NCBI GenBank assembly: GCA_947626635.1 | Contig: CANQSY010000004.1 | Location: forward strand, 1 to 55,376 | Length of the DNA: 55,376 nucleotides | Reading direction: 5' to 3' | DNA from: an uncultured Akkermansia sp. | GTDB lineage: Bacteria > Verrucomicrobiota > Verrucomicrobiia > Verrucomicrobiales > Akkermansiaceae | Part shown: one piece after another, positions 43,657 to 52,384 of the stretch | How positions within the stretch are numbered: position 1 is the stretch's first letter | Layout of the letters: the number at the start of each line of letters is the position of its first letter | Position numbers and translations under genes: made by a program | Notes under the pieces: generated by a model | What the model was told of the DNA's origin: nothing | The model's database searches: none | What the model saw: only the letters and a program-made list of their open reading frames with translations

Positions 43657-44424
43657 TCACAGCTCAATCCACGGAAGACGCTCGAACTGTCTGGCCACGT
43701 GAAGCTGCACGTTGGGAGCCACCTCATCCAGCACGCCTTGCATCGCTTTCCGGGCGCAGTCCGGCGTGTTGCACTCCGGACTGATATGGGCGAGAATAAC
43801 ATGGCGTAAACCACTGTGGGCAAGGTCGCGCACAACCACGCCGGCCTGATCGTTGGAGAGGTGGCCGGCTATACCTTCAATACGCTCAATGAGACTGTAG
43901 GGACGCCCCGAGTTATGGAGCATGTCCTCGTCGTAATTGGACTCCAAATAGAGGGCGTGCACCCCCTCAAGCGCGGCGAGCATCGCCCGCGTGCTCTGCC
44001 CGGTATCCGTCACATACCCCAGCCTCACCCCGGCGGCTTCAAACACGTACCCAAGCGGATCCACCGCATCATGACTCACCGATATGGGGGTCACCTCCAG
44101 CTCGCCCACCTTCACCTTCTCCCCCGGCTCTATGTATTTAAGCGTAGCGTTGGGCGCCACCGCGCGCAGGTCATTTCTCAGGTAGCGTGAGCAGTATATC
44201 GTAAGCTCATACTTGTTATTCAGCGTTCCCAGACCACATACGTGATCCGTATGCTCATGCGTGATGAATATTCCCTGAACTTGTGAAAAATCCAACCCAC
44301 ATTCCGCCAGACCGTTGCAAATACGTCGGGCGCTGATACCCGCATCCACCATCACGGTCGTACCCCCCGAACGAATGACGGAGGCATTCCCACGACTGCT
44401 GCTCGCTAATACAGAAATTTTCAT
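43657..44424 (-). CDS. MBL-fold hydrolase (YycJ/WalJ-like)
   Basis: A 255-residue metallo-beta-lactamase-fold protein: LASSSRGNASVI at the start, metal motif THEHTDH, then SHDAVDPLGYVFE, VTDTGQST, and HLSNDQAG / HISPEC near the end. These blocks match the YycJ (WalJ) group, which are nuclease-like enzymes linked to DNA handling and cell-wall signalling. The start at 44424 begins directly with the family MKISVLASSS. It follows efp by 102 bp and may be co-transcribed. Confidence 0.85.
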   Translation of the reverse strand: MKISVLASSSRGNASVIRSGGTTVMVDAGISARRICNGLAECGLDFSQVQGIFITHEHTDHVCGLGTLNNKYELTIYCSRYLRNDLRAVAPNATLKYIEPGEKVKVGELEVTPISVSHDAVDPLGYVFEAAGVRLGYVTDTGQSTRAMLAALEGVHALYLESNYDEDMLHNSGRPYSLIERIEGIAGHLSNDQAGVVVRDLAHSGLRHVILAHISPECNTPDCARKAMQGVLDEVAPNVQLHVARQFERLPWIEL

Positions 44425-44526
44425 CTGAAGGGAGACGCCTGAGCAAAAGAGAGAGGACAAAGTCTGGCTCGACATACCACCCTGGTCGCCCAACATGGTC
44501 CCCTGCGATTTCAGGCGCAAGCACGT

Positions 44527-45096
44527 TTAGCTGTTGACTCGACCGAGATAGGTGCCGTCCTCGGTCTTCACAGAAATACGCTGACCGGCGCTGATGAACA
44601 AGGGGACCTGAACCACAAGACCTGTGGTCATTGTCGCGCTCTTGTACACATTGTTCGCAGAGTTTCCCTTAACACCCTCCGGCGCATCGGCCACTTCCAT
44701 CGTGATCGCCGCCGGCAACTCGATCGAACACACCGTCTCATCCGTAAAGAGCAACACGTAGGAATTCCCTTCAATCAAGTAATCCTTCACCGGTTCTACA
44801 ATATCCTCGCTCACGCAGACGTCTTCGTAGGTCTCCGTGTTCAAGAAGTGATACCCCATCCCATCCACATACGAAAACTCCATCTCTTGTCGCGTCAGCA
44901 TGACGCCCTCCAAGAAATCATTCGACGTCAAGCGCAGGTTGTAATCCTTCTTGGTCGCTATGCTTCGTATCGTCATCTGCACATACGATGCCATCCGCGG
45001 CGGCGTCTTCAGCTGACTCTCGCGCACAACGCATATGTCTCCGTTGTAATTGACCGCATGTCCCTTGCGTAACTGTATCACCGGTACTTTAGCCAT
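44527..45096 (-). CDS. efp: Elongation factor P, variant tip loop
   Basis: Rescues ribosomes stalled at polyproline stretches. The 189-residue protein has the three-domain EF-P layout (MAKVPVIQLRKGHAVNYNGD…EFSYVDGMGYHFLNTETYE…VKGNSANNVYKSATMTTGLVVQVPLFI…YLGRV). The tip that normally reads PGKGQA has LKTPPRMASYV, with Pro aligned at the Lys34 position and Arg one residue on. Modification by EpmA-type lysylation or EarP-type rhamnosylation therefore cannot be assumed. It has its own promoter 9 nt from the ATG. Confidence 0.93.
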   Translation of the reverse strand: MAKVPVIQLRKGHAVNYNGDICVVRESQLKTPPRMASYVQMTIRSIATKKDYNLRLTSNDFLEGVMLTRQEMEFSYVDGMGYHFLNTETYEDVCVSEDIVEPVKDYLIEGNSYVLLFTDETVCSIELPAAITMEVADAPEGVKGNSANNVYKSATMTTGLVVQVPLFISAGQRISVKTEDGTYLGRVNS

Positions 45097-45105
45097 AACG
45101 CGCGC

Positions 45106-45134
45106 AGCGTAGCACCATCTTCACCATTAGTCAA
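45106..45134 (-). promoter_or_regulatory. Promoter of efp
   Basis: Minus strand -35 TTGACT (45129–45134), 17 bp, -10 TACGCT (45106–45111), 9 nt to the ATG at 45096. Confidence 0.55.
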
Positions 45135-45183
45135 GCTATTTTTATTTGCAATCACGGTTGGTCGACAAATAGCGGTCTTTTCG

Positions 45184-45219
45184 CAATAAAAAAGGTCGTT
45201 TCCCGGAGGAAACGACCTT
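45184..45219 (-). terminator. Rho-independent terminator of the HU gene
   Basis: A perfect 12-bp stem AAGGTCGTTTCC (45192–45203) with GGAAACGACCTT (45208–45219), 4-nt loop CGGA. On the minus strand it is followed by TTTTTTTATT. It lies 29 bases past the HU stop codon. Confidence 0.9.
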
Positions 45220-45248
45220 GATGAAAAACCGAAGGGAAAAAGGAGAGA

Positions 45249-45548
45249 TTACTTCTTCTTCGCGGGCTTCTTGCCACCCTTCTTCTTGAAAACAGAAGAC
45301 GGCTTGAATGCAAGCGTGGTGGAAGCGGCGATCTTCATCGGAGCTCCGGTCTGAGGATTGCGACCCGTGCGTGCAGAGCGAGTCTTCATCTCAAACGTAC
45401 CGAAACCAATCAACTGAACCTTGTCGCCCTTCTTGACGGCAGCAGTGATGGAATCCAGAACAGCGCTGAGAGCAGCCTCGGCGCACTTCTTGGTAGCGCC
45501 ATCACCAAGCTTAGCATGAATGCTGTTTACAAGTTGAGTTTTGTTCAT
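45249..45548 (-). CDS. hup: HU-family nucleoid DNA-binding protein
   Basis: A 99-residue histone-like protein that bends and compacts DNA. It has MNKTQLVNSIHAKLG, a helical body, GFGTFEMKTRSARTGRNPQTGAPMKI (the DNA-binding arm with its Pro-bearing tip) and AFKPS. A lysine-rich tail (KKKGGKKPAKKK) extends beyond the usual 90 residues. HU or IHF subunit status cannot be told apart, but HU is more likely. It has a promoter only 8 nt from its ATG and a strong terminator, so it is monocistronic. Confidence 0.95.
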   Translation of the reverse strand: MNKTQLVNSIHAKLGDGATKKCAEAALSAVLDSITAAVKKGDKVQLIGFGTFEMKTRSARTGRNPQTGAPMKIAASTTLAFKPSSVFKKKGGKKPAKKK

Positions 45549-45556
45549 AGGCCTTT

Positions 45557-45584
45557 ATGATAGCATTCCAGGCGGGTAATTCAA
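45557..45584 (-). promoter_or_regulatory. Promoter of HU gene
   Basis: Minus strand -35 TTGAAT (45579–45584), 16-bp spacer ending in an extended TGC, -10 TATCAT (45557–45562), 8 nt to the ATG at 45548. Confidence 0.6.
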
Positions 45585-45689
45585 GCGCAAAAGCGCGCTT
45601 CTATGCGAAAAAATCAGTATTTGCGGGCTTTTTTTACGAGAATTTCGGTATGACAAACCCACGACTTGCAAATTCGCGTCGAATTTACC

Positions 45690-46166
45690 TCATTGTTCGA
45701 CCTCTGCTCGGGATAGCTGCCTACCTGCGGCACGCAATTCATCGCGCAATTCCCGCACATCTTCCAGCGCGAAGAGTCGGCTGCTCACGATGCATTTTTT
45801 ACCGTGAGAAAAGATGAAGACCAAGGTGCACGAGGCAATCTCATTGTCATCGCTTTCTTCAAGCACGATTTGCTGCAAGTCGGTCCATGGATAAAATCGC
45901 CTGTGGAGGACCCACGCGCTGAACGTCATTCCCGCCTCATCGAGCTTCACCCATAGACTCGCGTAGTAGCCGCCCCAGACAATGACGATCATCGCGGCGA
46001 CCACGCCGGCTGCGCATTGCCAGGGTTCCTGCATCTTGCCGCTCACCAAACTGTAGATCACAGCCCCGACCGTACCCATCATCATCACGGCGCACAGGAT
46101 TCCATTTGCAGCACGCAGGAGACGTTCTGTCTCTCCATTCCTGATCACTGGCTGATTCTCATTCAT
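45690..46166 (-). CDS. Two-TM membrane protein with PH-like domain
   Basis: A 158-residue protein: two transmembrane helices (about 22–43 and 51–70) followed by a beta-rich C-terminal domain with LDEAGMTFSAWVLHRRFYPWTDLQQIVLEESD, the strand–loop–helix pattern of bacterial PH-like (bPH2/YdbT-type) domains. Likely membrane-associated binding; ligand unknown. It begins 40 bp after the L,D-transpeptidase gene on the same strand. Confidence 0.6.
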   Translation of the reverse strand: MNENQPVIRNGETERLLRAANGILCAVMMMGTVGAVIYSLVSGKMQEPWQCAAGVVAAMIVIVWGGYYASLWVKLDEAGMTFSAWVLHRRFYPWTDLQQIVLEESDDNEIASCTLVFIFSHGKKCIVSSRLFALEDVRELRDELRAAGRQLSRAEVEQ

Positions 46167-46206
46167 ATTTTTGATGAACGGAGGGAAGGCGATACCATGA
46201 GGAATT

Positions 46207-47085
46207 TCATCGATGCGCCGTACGGAGCCGAGAAGGCGGAAGATCTCGATAGTCGCCGCCGGGACGGTACTTCACGTCTTCAGGAAGCACATTCCCGCCG
46301 GAAGTGTAATCCTCCACAGCGCGAGAAATATACACGGGAAGACCCAACACCGTATGCTCATACAATTTGCGTGCCGTCGCGAACGGCGTGCGGATGCAGC
46401 CATGCGACAGTCTTCTGCCGGGAATCACTCGTCCACCATGCAGCCCCACACCATCCCACGTGAGTCGCTGCCAGCACGGCATCGATGAAGGCCGGAAACG
46501 GGCACCGTCCGGAGTTCCGCGGGCAAGATCGGCATTCCCGTCAATCACCCTGCCACGGTCATTCACCCATTTGCCATAGCGAGCGGAATGATGACTCCGA
46601 CTTTTTTCCATGATGCGGAACACACCCGTCGGAGTTTCGTGTCCATCCGTTCCGGTTGATACAGGCCAATCCATCGCGACTCTGCCATAGACGTAGAGAC
46701 GTGCGCGCTGCTGGGGCAGGCAAATGATGATTTTGCTGTTGGTCGCCGTGATGTGCGAAAGGAGCAATTCATCGGCGTAAACTTTGGAAGTGACCGGGTA
46801 TTCTTTCTGAGCCGCAAAGTTTTCGTAGCTCCCGACCGGGAAAGGATTAGCATAGCCCGCGACATTCTTATTCGGCATCTCCAAGGGATTCATCCCCTTC
46901 GTGTCAACTCGTTCCGGTAAATAGTCCGGAGGCGTGTCATCCATCGCCACACTCCCATTACCCGGATGTTCCTCCCGTGGCGCATTCGTACTTGCTGTCT
47001 GCTGCGGTCTGATGCCTCCCTCACAGCTCAATAGTCCGAGCGCTGCCACCGCCGTCAACCACGCTCTCCAGCATGTTACCCTCAT
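46207..47085 (-). CDS. L,D-transpeptidase (YkuD domain) lipoprotein
   Basis: A 292-residue envelope enzyme that makes 3-3 crosslinks or anchors proteins to peptidoglycan. It has a signal with lipobox (LLSC, about Cys21) and a Gly/Pro-rich linker, then the YkuD domain: KIIICLPQQRARLYVYG, TGTDGHETPTGVFRI, and the catalytic GVGLHGG…RRLSHGCIRTP (His then Ser-His-Gly-Cys). It begins 9 bp after a LysM lipoprotein gene with a GGAGG signal before the ATG. Co-location with two LysM proteins fits cell-wall remodelling. Confidence 0.92.
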   Translation of the reverse strand: MRVTCWRAWLTAVAALGLLSCEGGIRPQQTASTNAPREEHPGNGSVAMDDTPPDYLPERVDTKGMNPLEMPNKNVAGYANPFPVGSYENFAAQKEYPVTSKVYADELLLSHITATNSKIIICLPQQRARLYVYGRVAMDWPVSTGTDGHETPTGVFRIMEKSRSHHSARYGKWVNDRGRVIDGNADLARGTPDGARFRPSSMPCWQRLTWDGVGLHGGRVIPGRRLSHGCIRTPFATARKLYEHTVLGLPVYISRAVEDYTSGGNVLPEDVKYRPGGDYRDLPPSRLRTAHR

Positions 47086-47094
47086 GATGTCGCT

Positions 47095-47727
47095 TTACCT
47101 CCCCGCAGGCATACGCAAAGTTTGTCCGGCGCGTACTTGATCCGCCTGATCTTTTTTCATGCCGTTTGCCTTCAAAATTGCCGACACGGTTGTGTGATGC
47201 CGCGCCGCTATACCTCCCAGGGTCTCGCCGGGCTTCACCTTGTAGGATGACATGCCGCGCCGTTTCTTCTTGGTCGATTGAGTGGCGGAGGATGCTGTAC
47301 GGACAGAACGTTGGGCAGACGATGAGGAGGCCGATGTCGCCGCACGAGCAGCGCGCGGAAGGGTGAGCTTCTGCCCCGCACGGATGGTGGAGGTAGTCCC
47401 TCCCAGACCATTGGCTTTCGCTAAATCGGCGACACGAACGCCATTGCGCTGAGCAATCCCTGTGAGGGTGTCGCCCGGCTGCACCGTGACCTGTCTCCCG
47501 ACCGCCGGAGAGACGGAGGGCGACTGCACCTCGTGAAGTGTTTCCGTCATAGCTACGGCGGGCAAACCACCTGCGCCGGATTCGACCACCACCTGGTCCT
47601 CTTGGGCGTTGCGCACCGATGCTGAAAAAAGCGACACGTTCTTGCCAAGAAAATTACCACACGAGGATAGTCCTGCTACCGCGGGCAGAACGATCAACAC
47701 AGCTGCTAGGCACTTGGCTCTTGACAT
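47095..47727 (-). CDS. LysM lipoprotein (two LysM domains)
   Basis: A 210-residue protein with a signal peptide and a lipobox-like SSC, then two LysM domains, about 78–124 (VQPGDTLTGIAQRNGVRVADLAKANGL…AGQKLTLP) and 161–207 (KVKPGETLGGIAARHHTTVSAILKANGM…AGQTLRMP). LysM binds GlcNAc-containing glycan such as peptidoglycan. No catalytic domain is present. It lies 25 bp after a similar LysM gene and 9 bp before the L,D-transpeptidase, suggesting one transcript. Confidence 0.9.
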   Translation of the reverse strand: MSRAKCLAAVLIVLPAVAGLSSCGNFLGKNVSLFSASVRNAQEDQVVVESGAGGLPAVAMTETLHEVQSPSVSPAVGRQVTVQPGDTLTGIAQRNGVRVADLAKANGLGGTTSTIRAGQKLTLPRAARAATSASSSSAQRSVRTASSATQSTKKKRRGMSSYKVKPGETLGGIAARHHTTVSAILKANGMKKDQADQVRAGQTLRMPAGR

Positions 47728-47752
47728 GGTCGTTGCTTATGGCATGGGATGA

Positions 47753-48607
47753 TTATCTCTTGCCGGGAATCACCAGCTTGCGACCCACCTGGAGCTTACT
47801 TGCCTGCGAGGCGCTGATGCCGTTTGCCTTCATCAGTTTCGCCGTGCTCACTCCATACTTAGCCGCAATCCCGGATAAGGTCTGCCCGGCTTTCACCGTA
47901 TGCGTCTTTGACGAGGATTGCGTTTTGCCGCCCTTACTGCCCTTGCCGGAATTCTTCTCGGGCTTATAGCCTTTAGGCGTATAGCGCACCTTGATGACCT
48001 GTCCCGGATAAATGGTGCTGCCCTTGATGTTGGAATCCCTACGTATCTGAGCCACCGTCGTGTTGCTGCGCTTGGCGATCACGGTCAGGTTATCGCCCGG
48101 ACGCACCTTGTACACGATCATCGTCGGCTTCTGGGGCTTCTTGCCGGGCTTCGCACCCTTGCCGCCCTTCTTGCCTCCGGAAGCTTTCGTGCCGCTCGTG
48201 CCGGCAGATCCATGACTCACTCCTTCATCCGGAGCCGCAACCTGAGCGGAAGCAAGTGGGTCCACTCCCGCGACAACGCCGCTCTCCACGATGGTTCCAT
48301 CTGCGCCGGTCTCTGCCGGCTTAGGCTGGTTCTGGCGAGTAGAGGCCGTTGCCGACGATGATGAAGTCCCTGGCTCCGGTATAGCGAAGTTATTACGGGA
48401 AACCGCCGTCGGCGTATGCGTGCCCGCGCCTACCTGCCCGCCGTTGCTTCCATCGTCCTCCAACAGCCAGGGCGGTATCTCGCCATCCGCCACCTCACTC
48501 ATCGGCAGAGCTGATTCCGCATACCCATCACCGTCCGTGCTGCGGCACGACGGGACCATCAAAAGGAGACTTGCCCCCAACACAGGAGCGATGTATTTCT
48601 TTTTCAT
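47753..48607 (-). CDS. LysM lipoprotein (two LysM domains, Lys/Gly-rich linkers)
   Basis: A 284-residue protein with lipobox VPSC after a short signal (about 1–20), a Ser/Thr/Pro/Ala-rich low-complexity stretch, a Lys/Gly-rich linker (SGGKKGGKGAKPGKK), then LysM domains at about 175–222 (YKVRPGDNLTVIAKRSNTTVAQIRRDSNI) and 237–284 (HTVKAGQTLSGIAAKYGVSTAKLMKANGI). The start at 48607 is set by a promoter ending 8 nt before it. It probably leads a short operon with the next LysM gene and the L,D-transpeptidase. Confidence 0.88.
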   Translation of the reverse strand: MKKKYIAPVLGASLLLMVPSCRSTDGDGYAESALPMSEVADGEIPPWLLEDDGSNGGQVGAGTHTPTAVSRNNFAIPEPGTSSSSATASTRQNQPKPAETGADGTIVESGVVAGVDPLASAQVAAPDEGVSHGSAGTSGTKASGGKKGGKGAKPGKKPQKPTMIVYKVRPGDNLTVIAKRSNTTVAQIRRDSNIKGSTIYPGQVIKVRYTPKGYKPEKNSGKGSKGGKTQSSSKTHTVKAGQTLSGIAAKYGVSTAKLMKANGISASQASKLQVGRKLVIPGKR

Positions 48608-48615
48608 ACGCGGTA

Positions 48616-48644
48616 AGACTAACACACCTGCGCCACCATGGCAA
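48616..48644 (-). promoter_or_regulatory. Promoter of the LysM–LysM–L,D-transpeptidase run
   Basis: Minus strand -35 TTGCCA (48639–48644), 17 bp, -10 TAGTCT (48616–48621), 8 nt to the ATG at 48607. Confidence 0.6.
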
Positions 48645-48812
48645 GCGTGAATTTCGCCCGCTACCCGCATTTTGGCGTGCGCTGCCACGCAAAACGTCGA
48701 GCTCCTGATACGACCGGAAAACGTTTGTTCTCTGTCCCGTAGCCTCCCATGCTGCCGCCTGTTGCGCCCCCACAACCTCGGCAGGATTTCCCTCTCGTCG
48801 TTGAAAAGGTTC

Positions 48813-51368
48813 TCAGTTGGATCTGGCTGCCCGCTCGAGCATCAAGCGGAAACCTACCGTAGGAGCTGCGGCATCTACCGGACGGGGGGTTCTGCTACCG
48901 GGGGAAAGCTGAGCAGGGCGGAACGAGCCAAAGTCACCGCCGCGGGTGACGCCGTAGTGTCGAAAAGCAAATCCTGTCGGTCCGCCGTACTCATCACTCA
49001 CCCACTCCTGCACATTCCCCTCCATATCGTGGAACCCCAGCTTGTTCGCCGCAAAAGAGCCCACGGGAGCCGTGAAAGGAAAATTGTCCGTATAGTACTC
49101 CAAGACGTGCTGCGGTGCGACATAGGCACGTGCGGATACGTCAGAAAAATTGCCCGAACCGGGCGGTGGAGGCCACTCAAGCCCCCAATAGAAATCCGGA
49201 CGCGGTCCCTTGCCTCCGACTTGTCCTCTCTCGTACGGGCTTGCTCCTTTCTCGTCCTTCAGCCCCGCCATGGCGCTCCACTCCTCATCTGTTGGCAACC
49301 GGTACTCATCTGTCGCCTCAATGAGGCCGGCTTCACGTTCCTGCGCGGTGAGCCACCGAGCGAAGCGCTCCGCCATTGCTCGTGTGACGCCCACGACCGG
49401 GTGCTGAGGACTCTGCACAAAATCCGTAGGCGGCGGAATGGGGGCGCCCGTTGTCGCCGCAAACGCGTGGAAATCTGCCACGCGCACTTCCGTAGTGCCG
49501 GCCAACAAATTCGGCAGCAGCGGCTTAAAGTTCAGTCCCAGACTGTTTGTCCACTCCTTCCCGAAGGAAACTGAATTATTCAGCTTCATGGTGACATCAA
49601 GCGATACGTCTCGCGGCGACATCCCACTGAATCGTTCCGTCGCGAATCCCGCCATCTTGATCTCGATGAAGTACGGCGCCAGCGGCACCCGAACGCCTTG
49701 AAGCGGCGTCACTCCAAGCGATTTACCATTCAACCACACCATAGCCCCGGGCGGCGACGTGCGCACGGTGATGGGCACTTTCTGCACCGGTCGCGTCACC
49801 AGCCGGTAGGCGCACAACTGCCCGCCATCTCCCGTCCCCGGCTCGGCCTCCGCCACCAATGTGTGGTCGCCACCCAGAAAACCACGAATTTCACACATGT
49901 GCAGCAGCCAGAGGATGTAGGCTCCGATCCCCTCCTGAGTCGTGCGCACATATTGTCCATCCGCTGTCTTGTCGTAGGGTATATTGACCTTGGGGCGCAC
50001 TCGTCTCAGGTAGCTCTCGAATTGCTGAACGGTTACCGGAGCGGAAGCCTTGTGTTCGCCTGCATCGGGATAATAAATGGTACCCAAAGCGTCCATCCAT
50101 TCTTCGCCACGTTGCGGAGGACGGTAAGGCTGCAACTCGCTCCCCAGCGCCAATACTCCTCCGCGAGGAATCTGCCCGCTCACCTCGCAATCCGCATACC
50201 CCTCCTTACGCAGAGTGAAGGCCACCTCTGTTCCGGGTTTCTCCTCCACAGGTCCGTACGGTGTTTCATCCACATACGTTCCATCCGGCGTATAAATGGA
50301 TGCCCCTGCGGGAACCGATGAAATGAAGAGCTGCCCCGTATCGTCTCGTGGAGTTTTTTTCTCAACCTTGGCATGATGATTCCCCCTTGTGGCACTAATA
50401 AGGCGTTCGCGCGTCTGCCGCGGCAGCAAAAGAAAGGCAATGAACACGCCCAAACTGAGAACAAGAGTCGTGAGCATCGCGATGGTGATCCAACGGCGGC
50501 GCCGGAGGCTGATCAATTTGTGGTGCGGCGCATACTGACGAAGCGCATCCAGTCGATCCGCCAACTCGGCTGCCGTGATGATGGTCGACTTGTCAGCTCG
50601 CGGTTCCGCAGCGGCACAAATGATCTCGTTGAACTCCAGCCACCGCCGATGTGTGGACCCTTCCGGCACCTTATCAGGCAACTCCGGGAAATCCAACCTG
50701 TCTTTCCCCGTGCTCATCTCGTAGAGCACCTTGGCCAAGGCGTACACATCCGCCCGCGGCGTCCCGGCCCCATCCGGAGGTAAATACCCCTCTGTCCCGG
50801 CAAACGATAGATTGTTGCTCTGCGCCACAGAGCCCGCATCTGCCAATTTGGCGCGTCCATTGACGAAAACGATATTGGAGGGTTTGACGTCGCGGTGCGA
50901 AAGTTTCTCACAGTGCATGCCATCCAGCGCATGGGCCAACTGGCTTCCCACCTCCAGCACGTAATCCAAGGGCATGGGATTATTGCCGTAAAGCTCCATG
51001 TCGCTGTGCAACGTGCGCGGCACATAACTCTCCGGGTCAATGTGGATTCCCGTGTACGCATCATCCGCCAATTCCATCACGTAATAGTAGTACTCGCTGT
51101 GCTTCTGCCCCACATGCAAGATATGCACCACTCCGGGGATTCCTCGCGCTACCGGCTCATACTGCTGGATGCTCTCAAACTCCCGCACATACGTCGCTTC
51201 GTCCTTGTAATCGTGCCGCCATACGACCTTCACCGCACGGTATGTCCCGGTCAGCGACCGCGCCAGCCACACCTCGCCATAGGCCCCCTTACCGATCAAC
51301 CGCAAAATCTCGTGATCGGGTATCTCCGGGCGCGTCGTCCCTCCCATATTGGGGCTTGCTTCTCTCAT
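48813..51368 (-). CDS. Ser/Thr protein kinase with two PEGA domains and a SUMF1-like domain
   Basis: An 851-residue receptor-like protein. The cytoplasmic kinase domain at about 18–280 has the glycine loop IGKGAYGEV, Lys47 in AVKVV, HRDVKPSN (Asp160) and DAG (Asp177) in place of DFG. Then come a TM helix at about 293–315, an extracytoplasmic PEGA domain (about 345–410), a second PEGA-like one (about 530–600), and a C-terminal formylglycine-generating-enzyme-like (SUMF1) domain (about 640–851: EYRLPTDEEWSAMAG, GFHDMEGNVQEWVSDEY). It lacks the late Cys pair of true FGE, so the SUMF1 domain is probably a binding module. Likely an envelope sensor; targets unknown. Confidence 0.9.
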   Translation of the reverse strand: MREASPNMGGTTRPEIPDHEILRLIGKGAYGEVWLARSLTGTYRAVKVVWRHDYKDEATYVREFESIQQYEPVARGIPGVVHILHVGQKHSEYYYYVMELADDAYTGIHIDPESYVPRTLHSDMELYGNNPMPLDYVLEVGSQLAHALDGMHCEKLSHRDVKPSNIVFVNGRAKLADAGSVAQSNNLSFAGTEGYLPPDGAGTPRADVYALAKVLYEMSTGKDRLDFPELPDKVPEGSTHRRWLEFNEIICAAAEPRADKSTIITAAELADRLDALRQYAPHHKLISLRRRRWITIAMLTTLVLSLGVFIAFLLLPRQTRERLISATRGNHHAKVEKKTPRDDTGQLFISSVPAGASIYTPDGTYVDETPYGPVEEKPGTEVAFTLRKEGYADCEVSGQIPRGGVLALGSELQPYRPPQRGEEWMDALGTIYYPDAGEHKASAPVTVQQFESYLRRVRPKVNIPYDKTADGQYVRTTQEGIGAYILWLLHMCEIRGFLGGDHTLVAEAEPGTGDGGQLCAYRLVTRPVQKVPITVRTSPPGAMVWLNGKSLGVTPLQGVRVPLAPYFIEIKMAGFATERFSGMSPRDVSLDVTMKLNNSVSFGKEWTNSLGLNFKPLLPNLLAGTTEVRVADFHAFAATTGAPIPPPTDFVQSPQHPVVGVTRAMAERFARWLTAQEREAGLIEATDEYRLPTDEEWSAMAGLKDEKGASPYERGQVGGKGPRPDFYWGLEWPPPPGSGNFSDVSARAYVAPQHVLEYYTDNFPFTAPVGSFAANKLGFHDMEGNVQEWVSDEYGGPTGFAFRHYGVTRGGDFGSFRPAQLSPGSRTPRPVDAAAPTVGFRLMLERAARSN

Positions 51369-51382
51369 AGCTCCTCGTCTTC

Positions 51383-51411
51383 ATTATACCGACACCTGCC
51401 GCGTAAAGCAA
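51383..51411 (-). promoter_or_regulatory. Promoter of the kinase gene
   Basis: Minus strand -35 TTGCTT (51406–51411), 17 bp, consensus -10 TATAAT (51383–51388), 14 nt to the ATG at 51368. A GAGGAG ribosome-binding sequence lies inside those 14 nt, so the leader is very short but includes it. Confidence 0.7.
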
Positions 51412-51508
51412 TGGCAAATCTGCCGTCGCTGTCGCTTCCGGCTCGACAACCCCGAGCGGAGCGCGCCAGCATTCAAATCGCAATTCGTCGGGAGGCAACC
51501 GCATTTTC

Positions 51509-51537
51509 TTGCCAGGGAGGCGCGAGGGTGGTAGAAT
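51509..51537 (+). promoter_or_regulatory. Promoter of the lipoprotein gene at 51545
   Basis: -35 TTGCCA (51509–51514), 17 bp, -10 TAGAAT (51532–51537), 7 nt to the ATG at 51545; the predicted start of transcription would be at or next to the ATG itself. Confidence 0.6.
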
Positions 51538-51544
51538 GCGGGGC

Positions 51545-52384
51545 ATGAATAGGCGCATGCGAGCGCTGTTGCTCACGGTGGCGGGACTTCTTTCTGCCGC
51601 ATGCCAGCAGACCGCACCCTCGTCGAATACCCCGGCAGAGGGAGCGGAGTCCACGGCCATAGCTGAAAAGCCGGAGGGCTACACAGCCCTTCCCGGTCGG
51701 GCTGCCACATCGTCGACTCCCACGGAAACAACGACCGCTTTTGAGATCGCTGCCGCCGCCTACAATGCGCAGCCATCCTCTGCTTCTCCTGCTTCCCGAA
51801 CAGCGCGCGCGACGTCTTCTCCCACGGTACCGACTACTGCCCATCCGCCTCTCCCGATCTCTATTCCCGCCACGGTGCCCTCGGCCCCGCCCATCCCGGA
51901 CCCACGTCCTGTACGCGATTCCACGGAATCATCCGAGAATACAAGCGCTCCCGCCAAAATTTCGTCCTCCGCGCCCTCGGTCGGGGCAGCCACCATCTCT
52001 GCCGGCGAATCTATGAGCCGGACCACCTCTGACACCGGAGGCTACGCGGTGCAGGTGACTAATGGAACGAGCGGTCGCCTTTTTGTGGAGATGCATGATG
52101 ACTCCGGCAATATATTCCCCTTCGGCTTCATGTACGCCGGCCAACGAATTGCCTCCCGACCGCAGGCCCCCCGTCCCATCAAGGGACGCCTTACTCTGGT
52201 CATACGCGACCCCGACCAGCCCAGCGCGCCGGAATTGCGGCGCTATCATGTCGATGCTCCTCCCCATTACCTAGGTCATACCTTGGGCATCACCATCCTA
52301 CCGGGTGGACGCTACCGCACGGCTGTGGACGGGAAGGTGTACTACACCTCGCCGGAGCCCGGACAGCCGACTCCCGCACAGTAA
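51545..52384 (+). CDS. Lipoprotein with low-complexity linker and small C-terminal domain
   Basis: A 279-residue protein with lipobox LLSAAC (about Cys20), a long Ser/Thr/Pro/Ala-rich spacer (about 25–165), and a compact C-terminal beta-rich region (about 170–270: YAVQVTNGTSGRLFVEMHDDSGNIFPFGF…RLTLVIRDPD). The spacer resembles an envelope tether. No known family was recognised. It is divergent from the kinase gene. A second Met at 51557 is possible but the promoter favours 51545. Confidence 0.65.
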   Translation: MNRRMRALLLTVAGLLSAACQQTAPSSNTPAEGAESTAIAEKPEGYTALPGRAATSSTPTETTTAFEIAAAAYNAQPSSASPASRTARATSSPTVPTTAHPPLPISIPATVPSAPPIPDPRPVRDSTESSENTSAPAKISSSAPSVGAATISAGESMSRTTSDTGGYAVQVTNGTSGRLFVEMHDDSGNIFPFGFMYAGQRIASRPQAPRPIKGRLTLVIRDPDQPSAPELRRYHVDAPPHYLGHTLGITILPGGRYRTAVDGKVYYTSPEPGQPTPAQ

